NCBI GenBank assembly: GCA_026261815.1
Contig: JAMPIT010000493.1
Span: 4,977,501-5,041,500, forward strand
Length of the DNA: 64,000 nt
Source: Monarcha castaneiventris obscurior
Lineage: Eukaryota; Chordata; Aves; Passeriformes; Monarchidae
Reading direction: 5' to 3'
Shown one piece after another: positions 56,901-64,000 of the stretch (position 1 is its first letter; every line of letters begins with the position of its first letter). Under the pieces are notes generated by a model. That model searched no databases. It had not been told where the DNA came from and worked only from the letters and a program-made list of their open reading frames with translations. Both the position numbers and the translations under genes were made by a program.

Positions 56901-58459
56901 TTGATGTCCTGCCCACAGAGGGGTGAGGACAGACCCTGGTTTCATAGTCACAGGCTCATTTGGGTTGGAAGGGACCGTAAAGATCATCTAATCCAACCAG
57001 GGACACCTTCCACTACACCAGGTTGCTTAGTGCTCTATCCAACCTGGCATTGAACACTTCCAGGGACAGGGTATCCACAACTTCTTTGGGCAATTTGTTC
57101 TGGTGCCTCACCACCCTCAGGTTTCACACTGGAGCCTTGACATCAAGTAGAGCTCTTGTTCTCAGGTTTTTGGAGTGGAAGGGAATGCAATTAGGGTTGG
57201 CTCTTAGAGTGCCAGCTTTTCTTCTTCAGTGTGTAACCAAGAGACGTGCCTGAGAATGAACCACTTGGCTCTTTCCATTGGCACGGGAGGACAGCAGCTT
57301 GTTGCACAGTGATAACCAAGAAAGCCATCTTGTGCACTCTCACACAATCCTGATATTCTATTACAGCAGCTGCTGGATTTTCCATTTCAGCCATGAGGAG
57401 AGATGAGATGTCATTAAAAATGACATCTAGAAGTGTTTTATTATGGTTGACAGTCAGAAGGTGAATTCTTGTTTACCACTTTGTCTGCAAGTTGGCTCGT
57501 GTCAGGATTGCTGCTGAGTTACAGGATTGTTTCTTTTTCAGTAGCAATCTGGGTCTTAAAGAAATTGGTAATGCATGTAAAGAAAACAGGGTCAAATTGT
57601 CTGCATTTCTCTGATGCCAGTGATGTCTCTGACAGCTCAAGTGAGGGACGGCGCTCTGGCTCTGTGACAACAGATGGCAGGGACGGGATTTTCTTCACAG
57701 CCTCATTGTCTCATTTGCTTCCTCATTCCTTGTTCTCCCTAGGCGAGAGCGAGACAACACAGGGTTCTCTTTCTACTTGGAGAAGGGCTGCTGTGGAGGG
57801 GTGAAGGTGGATCCTTCCGGAAAGGGTCTTCTAAAAGTTTGGAAGAGGCAGATACAGCAGTTTAACCGTGTCAGCTCTGAGATGGCTGAGGCTATCGTGT
57901 CTGCCTACCCTTCTCCTCAGCTTCTGATCCAGGTGAGGATGCCTCAGGGATACCTAGCACTGTGTGCAGGCAGCCAGCTCATGCAAGGGGTGGAAGAAGT
58001 AATTTAATCAGTATTAAATTAGACACAGTGATTCTGTACGAGCGGTTCAGTAAGTTAGCGAAGGAACTGATTCCTTGGCATCCACTCTTGTGGCTCCCCA
58101 CTGAGGGAGCAGCATTGGCTCCACTCTCCAAGTTCACAGATGGAACCTGGGCAGAGACCAAGTGAAAAATGAGTGGCCATTGTGGAAGGGCAGAGCAGTC
58201 ACAGGTGCATAGCTTTGATTGGTTTTTTTTGAGCAATGGATGCAAATGGGTGATCTCATTGTTCCCTTTGCGTTGCTTTTAGGCCTATGAGAGATGCTCC
58301 TCAGACCAGGAGCGGGAGAACATGCTGGCCAATATCCCTGTGCACCGTGGGGAGGGGGTGACAGCCACCTCCCGGCGCATCGGGCCGGAGCTGTCCCGAC
58401 GCATCTACCTGCAGATGACTTCCCACGATCCTGACCTCTGTCTGGATTTCACTGGGTAG
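53978..58459 (+). CDS. EME1: EME1, regulatory subunit of the MUS81 structure-specific endonuclease
   Basis: EME1 pairs with MUS81 in the nucleus to cut 3' flaps, stalled forks and Holliday-junction intermediates. Exons: 53978-54653, 54737-54864, 55041-55133, 55655-55776, 55970-56102, 56624-56739, 57743-57932, 58283-58459; 544 codons (human about 570). The first 190 residues are acidic, Ser-rich and poorly conserved ([29 protein letters not shown]). A basic Glu/Arg coiled stretch (about 190-215) leads into the ERCC4/XPF-type nuclease-like domain ([46 protein letters not shown]). The C-terminus is the helix-hairpin-helix region ([40 protein letters not shown]). The ERKxxxD catalytic signature of MUS81 is absent, as expected for the non-catalytic partner. 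Start chosen from the first Met after the divergent promoter. Confidence 0.95.
55382..55502 (+). repeat. 20-bp polypyrimidine microsatellite in EME1 intron 3
   Basis: The unit CTTCCTGTCTTTCTGTCTTT repeats about six times with hardly any change, a higher-order repeat built from CTTT/CTGT/CTTC tetramers. It encodes nothing; the Phe/Leu/Ser and Lys/Arg/Asp-rich frames are artefacts. Confidence 0.96.
56942..57190 (-). mobile_element. CR1 LINE 3' fragment, minus orientation
   Basis: Reverse complement of the CR1 tail: TTCATAGTCACAGGCTCATT, GGGTTGGAAGGGACCGTAAA, GATCATCTAATCCAACCAGG, GACACCTTCCACTACACCAG, GAACACTTCCAGGGACAGGG. It lies in EME1 intron 6 and is the only CR1 here with this orientation. 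Confidence 0.94.
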
Positions 58460-58642
58460 CTCCAGGGGAAAAAGGGTTTTACTGTTTGTCTGGTTGAAGT
58501 GTTCCGTTTTGAATTTCACGCAGTAGCTCCAGGGAGTAAAGGTTTTACCATTTGTCTGGTCAAGTTTTCAGTTTTCTTCTGTGAAGAAGTGCTTAGATAA
58601 CACTCATTGACCCTCGTTTAAAGACTTGAAGCACATTTAGAC

Positions 58643-58648
58643 TTTATT
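58643..58648 (-). terminator. LRRC59: Candidate poly(A) signal of LRRC59
   Basis: TTTATT on the plus strand is AATAAA on the minus strand, about 2.2 kb after the LRRC59 stop. Human LRRC59 also has a long 3' UTR as I recall. No closer minus-strand AATAAA was noticed between 58650 and 60813. Confidence 0.45.
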
Positions 58649-58786
58649 GTAGTGGGAAAAAAGTTGGATAAAGTTGCTGAATGGCAGCAGTTTACACAAG
58701 AAAGATGGTGAACATCTTTCCTAAGCACAAGTTGCACACGGTTTATAGTACTTATAAAACTTGTAGTTTTATTTGTCTTTCTATAA

Positions 58787-58792
58787 AATAAA
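58787..58792 (+). terminator. EME1: Poly(A) signal of EME1
   Basis: AATAAA in an AT-rich tract about 330 bp after the EME1 stop (58457-58459). It lies on the far side of the minus-strand signal at 58643, so the two 3' ends would overlap. Confidence 0.55.
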
Positions 58793-60813
58793 TAATTTTG
58801 AAGAATAACCTTTGCTTCTTAACATGTTGTCTTGAAAATAGGACAGGTATGTTCTCTGTTGAAAGGAATACTTCCTGCTGCTCTCCTGAACTGCATGGAC
58901 TTACTTCTTCCTTTGGGACAAATCCTGATGCTAGAGCAACATGGTGCTGCCCCCCCAGCACCTGCTCTAGTGAGATAAAAGAACTTCACCTCACAAAACA
59001 GCCTCTCATTGTTCTGTTGTGGCAGATGGGGATGAGTAAGACTAATTTTCAGATATAAATTTAGAGTGCTCTGATTCAATCTCCAGACGGCTTAATCTAG
59101 AGAGGGTTTTGAAATCTGATTATATGTGCTGGAATTATGAGGTCTAAACAGTTGGCAGAAAAAGCTTCCTTTTAATTAGATTGGGGACCACGGCCTGTCA
59201 GTGCAGCCATCAGCACTTGTGTGCACACAAGGACAATTGAGGGTTTTTGTGACAGCAGCACTTACTGAGATGAGTGCTCAGAGAATTAAACTGCACCCCA
59301 TGTGTGGAAGTTAACTCTTTCAGTGGAAAAATCTCCCCCTGCCCTGCTTGTTCCAGGCATCCAACCGAGCCCTGCCTGGCCAGCAGTGCTGCTGACCTGA
59401 ATCTATAAATTTTATAAGCCTGGCACTCACCAACCTATGCAACACTTGTTTGGATGTTGGCAGGAAGGGCTGCATGGAGGAAACATTGCTTTGGATGTTG
59501 TTTGTCATTTTCCTGAACATTTCTGGAGAGGAACCAAGTATCTTTTACAGAATGGGATGAGTTAAGACACCCAAAGTAAAGCTTAAAAAGTTGTATGAAG
59601 GAAGCTTTTAAAACATGCACCCTGCTAAGGCAGAGGCAGCTCTTCCTTTTATCTGATACTTGTGCTGCTGCTCTCTTCTGTGTGATATTCAGGGAACCAC
59701 AGTCTTATCACTGGGTTACAGAAAAGTGAAGGTTTAGTGCTGTGATAGTGACCTTGGTGTGAACCACTGCAGATGATTTCCCCACAGCACTGCTCCTGGC
59801 AGCAATAATCCCGGGTATGAGAAGAGGGAGTGATTCTGGAGACCAGTGTAGGATGTCCCTGGAGTCTGTAGCACAGATAATTCTCTGAAACCTGCACTTC
59901 ATTTTAGTACTCAAAAACCCCTTAAGGATATGAAAAACTTCTGCTTGGTGGGGTTTTTTTTAAGGGAAATTTAAAATGAATTAATTTAAAATAAATTTTA
60001 AGGAAATTATAAATAATTCACAGACCATTGCAGAGGTGAGTTTTCTCTCGAGGTGCAAACCACCAAACTTCCCAGCCTTCCCCCAGCCCCGAGGCTTCCC
60101 CTTTTCCTGCCAGCAGTGCTCCCACAGTGCCACCCAGTGCTGTTGCTGCAGCAGGCAGGAATTACTCCCATGTACTCGGAAATAACTTGTGGCTGTTTCT
60201 AAAAGGCCTAATTAAAATTAAAACCCTGTTAACAACATAAACATCCATTCAGACAAATTGCTGTGAAAAGTGTTGTATTGAAAATTTTCAGCTCCTTTCA
60301 ATAGCACATCAGCCTCTTTGCTCCAACATAGGGATGCACAGCCATCCTACACACCTGTAATTGGTCCTGGAGTGGGGCCTTAGTGCATTATTCCCATACA
60401 GCCATACCACCAATTTTAGCACAAACAGAAATGAGAGCAAGGAATGGATATGTATTAAAAACCTTCCACCTCCAGCTCAGAGCTACAGCTCTCACCCAGG
60501 TGATGCAGGGGCTGCTTGCTCCCATTCCTATAGACTGGCAGCTTCCTGTACTTCACAATCCTGGTGGACACCACTCGGAGGCAAGGAGTGGTAACAACTT
60601 TAGGTTAATGTGCACAAATAATGGGAGTTACACGCTGACTGAGGGACATGCACAACAAAGATGGTTTGAACAATAGCTCTGCTCTGTGGAGTGGACCAGC
60701 AAACCAACGCTGACTGGTTCAAAGCAGTTTCATCAGAACACAATTCCATAGGAATTCTGGCTGTGTAGACGGTGGAAGGAGATGCTGACGAAGCAAGTGC
60801 CCATCCAGGACAA
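58793..60813 (-). other. LRRC59: LRRC59 3' UTR region
   Basis: This stretch of about 2 kb has no supportable reading frame and no transposon. It is AT-richer than its surroundings (notably 59940-60020 and 60190-60300), as expected for a long 3' UTR. It is assigned to LRRC59 because the only strong downstream signal on its strand is at 58643. Confidence 0.45.
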
Positions 60814-63800
60814 TCACTGCTGCGAGTTGTGCTGTAGCATGTTCTGCAGCATTTTGTGGTTCTGCAGAGCAGCCACCACATCCTCGTAGAGGGTGTTCAC
60901 GCTGACGCACAGAGGTTGGTGCTGCAGCTCCGTCAGTTTGCAGGCAGCCAGAGCACAGAGGATGCAGAACAGCACAAAGAGCAGGACTCTCAGCACCGAC
61001 CGTGACCACGAGGGCTTGTGCCTGGGGGGCTGAGGGGGACGGGAGCTGGAGGCTGCCTCTGTAGTGAGAACACGAACAGGACGGAATGTGAGGAATTAAT
61101 CAACCATCTTTAATAGACTATGCTCACAAACTGTTCAGGTAAGATACTTAATCCTCTGCTGCAGTTGGCTTTTGTGAATTTTCATCACTTGGCTCTGATA
61201 AATAAGTAGATGTGCAGGATTTACCTTCTTAGGATGAAAAGTTTCAGATCCAGTTTCATGGGCAGCAGTGAAGAGGGCGTAAAGCACCTCTGGGCTGCAC
61301 AAGATCTGATTACACAAATTTTCAGAAGACTTAAGAAAAAATGAGTGGAGGGAAGTTCTCATTAGGAACAGCTGGAGAATTTCCTGACTTGTAGCTCCAC
61401 AGTTCGTGGGAACACAGGCAAAGGGGAAAAGGGCACAGCAGCAGTTTATTAGAACTCCTACAGGTTCCCCTGTACCCTCTCCCACCATCTCCCAGTACCT
61501 GGGCTGCATGAAAGCAATTCTGGCAGCATCAAAATCTGATGGAGATGAAACCTGACACAATCCCACCCAAAATGGACACTACTTACTTCGGGTGTGCACT
61601 GTTTCCTTTTTAGTTTTCTTTTCCATCTCCTGTTTTGCAGCTTTCTGAGCATCGTACTCCCGCCTTCTGCGCTCCTTTTCCTCTGCCTTCTCTCGCTTCC
61701 GCTGTTCTCTCTCCTGAGCCTCCTTTGCTCGCTGTTCTGCTTCACGCTTCTTCTCCATTTCTGGGGGTTAACAGCAAGTTTTTCCCTTTTATGTAAAGGG
61801 CTGTCACTGCCATTTTCCTTACTGCCTTATTATCCCAACTAGAATGAGGAAACCAATTAAACAACTATCCTCTTTTTTATGATTTTATTTAGTATTACAT
61901 ACCTTACATTTTGCTGTGCTATTCTTTCATGTTTTTATAGGTAACCTATAGCACATTCCATCTAGAGAGACTCCTGTTTCTCAGGCCAAGAAATCACACA
62001 GTTACCCCCCTGCTATCTTTCTCCCTCCAACCCTTTTACCCTACTACTCCCTGAGTACTTTGGGTTTGGGTGGCCACAAGTATGTGTTAGATGGCAATTT
62101 GTTAGATGGCAATCAGAAAGTTTGGGGTGTGTTAGAGACCAAGAGCTGTCCTCAGGAGGCAGCACATGGGGGTTCTTTGTGCCTACCTCTCTCTGCCTGG
62201 AGTTTCCGCTGCCGTTGTCGATCTTGCTCGGACTGGATCGCTTTCATGTGCTGCAGTACCTTAAAGGGCCAAGAAAACAACCTCAAGGCTGTGCAGAAGC
62301 CTCGTGGCACAGTTAGTTCAGAACAGAACAGCTGGAGTATGGCTGAGGACAGGCAGCTGGGGCCGACCCCCAACCCTGACCTGCCCCTACAGCTATGGCT
62401 CTGAAAAAAACTCGCAGCTTACGTGAGTCTCTGTTGTTAAAAAACAGATCTTCCCATTAAAAACAAATGTGGCAAACTGGTGCTCAATGATACAGAGGAT
62501 CACAGAACATTTCTATTTATGTTTGACAGAACTTCTCCAGAGGTTTTTGTACTATCAGCACAGGCATGGATTATTACGTCTGACTATGCCTCCACTTTCT
62601 TGGCAACCAGCATTTAATCCTCTCTTAACTCCACTAATGGAGAAGCATCCTTCTCAGCCAGGTGTTTGCTCTCCACAGGCACAGCAGTAGTGGAGCCAGT
62701 GCAGTGGACTTGCACCTCACTGCCTGAAGAAAACTCCAGGCTCCTGCAGCAGCTGCCCAGCTTGCTAAGCAAACAGAGGAAGAATCACTGGCAAAGCAAT
62801 GAAAGGAAAAAAAAATAGAATAAAAGCAGACTCCTTACCTTGACAGCAGCCTGCTTACACTGCTTCTCATCCAGACAGTCTCCTGCCACTTTAGCCAGGA
62901 CAGGATCCAGGGGATTGTCCTTCAGATCCAGCCACTTCAGGTTCTGCAAAAAGGCACAACAAAGGGGAGGCTGTAAGAGCACAGCAGTCTTGGAATTATT
63001 TAAGAGATCCAAAGCAGAAGCAAAGAACTGCTTAGTTTTCATATGAATGAAACAGGTACAGAAGATGAGCAGAGATGTTTTCAATAGATTGAGAGGATTT
63101 TCACTGAGCTGCGGTGCAGAGCCAGCTGAATTTTGGAATGGGTAGTCAGCAGGATGGATGCTTTACCAGAGAAATCAACTTGAGCAGGATCACAAGACCC
63201 TGGGCTGCATCCCAAAGCTTTACGTAACTGCCCAGCAAACAGTTTTACCTTGAGCTGAGCAAAGCTGACTGGCAGGGTGACCAGGCGGTTGTTCAGAAGG
63301 TCCAAGTGCTGCAGATTGACCAGGCGGCCAAAGTCCAAGGGCAGCTGTTGCAGCCGATTTTTACTCAAATCCAGTTTCACCAGATGCATCAAACTGCAGA
63401 AGTCTGACTAAAACCCAAACAAAGAAAACCCAGAGAAAGCTGGTCAGCACCTTCATGGAAGGACCTCAGTGGGAATTACGTGGAGACAGCCTGCATCTCA
63501 CATTAGGCACAATCCTTGACTTACTACAGGACTGTGATGGAGGAAAATCGCTCTCCTCCTTTGCCTTGGAAGATGGAGGTGAGACACAGCGGGACAGATA
63601 AGACAGACCCAGAAGGTTATGGATGACAATACGACAGGAGCAAACCCGAGTCTCCACTGCTGATGAAACTCCTCTATATGCACCTGGGGATGCTCTGGCA
63701 GGAACATACTGCAATCTTCACACAGTTCAGCCCTTTGCTCTCTCCTGCCTTAGCCAAACCCACTGCCAGCACTGACCTCTCACTGACAATGGAGTCATTC

Positions 63801-63984
63801 AGCCACCCCAGGGCAGGGAAAGTGCCTGTTTCACAGCTCCTGGTGAGCCTCTACTGAAGCACCAGCTATCTTTCCAAATATTTCCCAGCAGACTCATCCT
63901 CACGGAGGCTCTCTAGCACCTTACCGGCAAGGAAATGAGGTTGTTACAGGACAAATCCAAGACAGTAGCTTTTGGAAGAGCGGC
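60814..63984 (-). CDS. LRRC59: LRRC59, ER-membrane leucine-rich-repeat protein (5' end outside window)
   Basis: LRRC59 is a tail-anchored protein of the ER and nuclear envelope that contacts ribosomes and helps import of factors such as FGF1. Exons on the minus strand: 63925-63984, 63249-63407, 62839-62943, 62187-62259, 61587-61760, 60814-61058; 271 codons, all in phase. Leucine-rich repeats are plain ([58 protein letters not shown]). Next comes a long charged coiled coil ([34 protein letters not shown]), a Pro/Arg linker, one membrane segment ([16 protein letters not shown]) and a short lumenal tail ending HNSQQ. About 35 N-terminal residues are encoded beyond the right edge. The gene is tail-to-tail with EME1. 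Confidence 0.96.
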
Positions 63985-64000
63985 CTGAAAGAAAAATAAG

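Noticed and set aside
61594..61842. Plus-strand Leu/Phe/Ser-rich hydrophobic frame resembling a membrane protein
   Set aside because: It is the antisense shadow of the LRRC59 Lys/Glu/Arg coiled coil.

Overview
The window looks like a gene-dense stretch of a bird genome. Introns are short, several promoters are GC- and CpG-rich, and about nine CR1-type LINE 3' tails end in the avian form (GATCTTTAAGGTCCC...ATTCTATGA). There is also a 330-bp solo endogenous-retrovirus LTR. The species cannot be named from this sequence. Splice sites were placed by eye from GT-AG signals, reading phase and remembered family sequences; no alignment or RNA evidence was used.

Layout. (1) 480-12956, minus strand: 5' two-thirds of RAB37, with two alternative promoter/first exons (4879-4974 and 12897-12956) and two alternative 111-bp P-loop exons (2882-2992 and 7123-7233) joining a shared exon chain that runs off the left edge. 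(2) 13.8-19.3 kb: intergenic, with a GATA-motif cluster and a minus-oriented solo LTR with a perfect 6-bp target duplication. (3) 19362-27504, plus strand: a small CD300/CMRF35-like leukocyte-receptor cluster. It holds an activating-type gene (lysine in the membrane segment), a frameshifted pseudogene, and an inhibitory-type gene with an ITIM, an ITSM and three further tyrosine motifs. (4) 27.5-30.6 kb: CR1 fragments, a CA-rich tract, a 43-bp minisatellite and a 7-copy GC-box array running straight into the XYLT2 start. (5) 30624-41578, plus: complete XYLT2 (11 coding exons, 864 codons). (6) 44226-49154, plus: a five-exon, 208-residue single-pass membrane protein with PY motifs that I cannot name. 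(7) 50731-53772, minus: MRPL27. (8) 53978-58459, plus: EME1, divergently transcribed from MRPL27 across a 205-bp CCAAT/GC-box promoter. (9) 60814-63984, minus: LRRC59, lacking its first exon(s), which lie past the right edge.

XYLT2-MRPL27-EME1-LRRC59 matches the order I recall for human 17q21.33. RAB37 plus CD300 is a 17q25 neighbourhood in human, so the join at about 27.5-30.6 kb is a rearrangement boundary relative to human. The genes do not form one pathway. RAB37 (regulated secretion) and CD300 (leukocyte signalling) share a haematopoietic theme; XYLT2 starts glycosaminoglycan chains; MRPL27, EME1 and LRRC59 are housekeeping genes of the mitochondrial ribosome, DNA repair and the ER.
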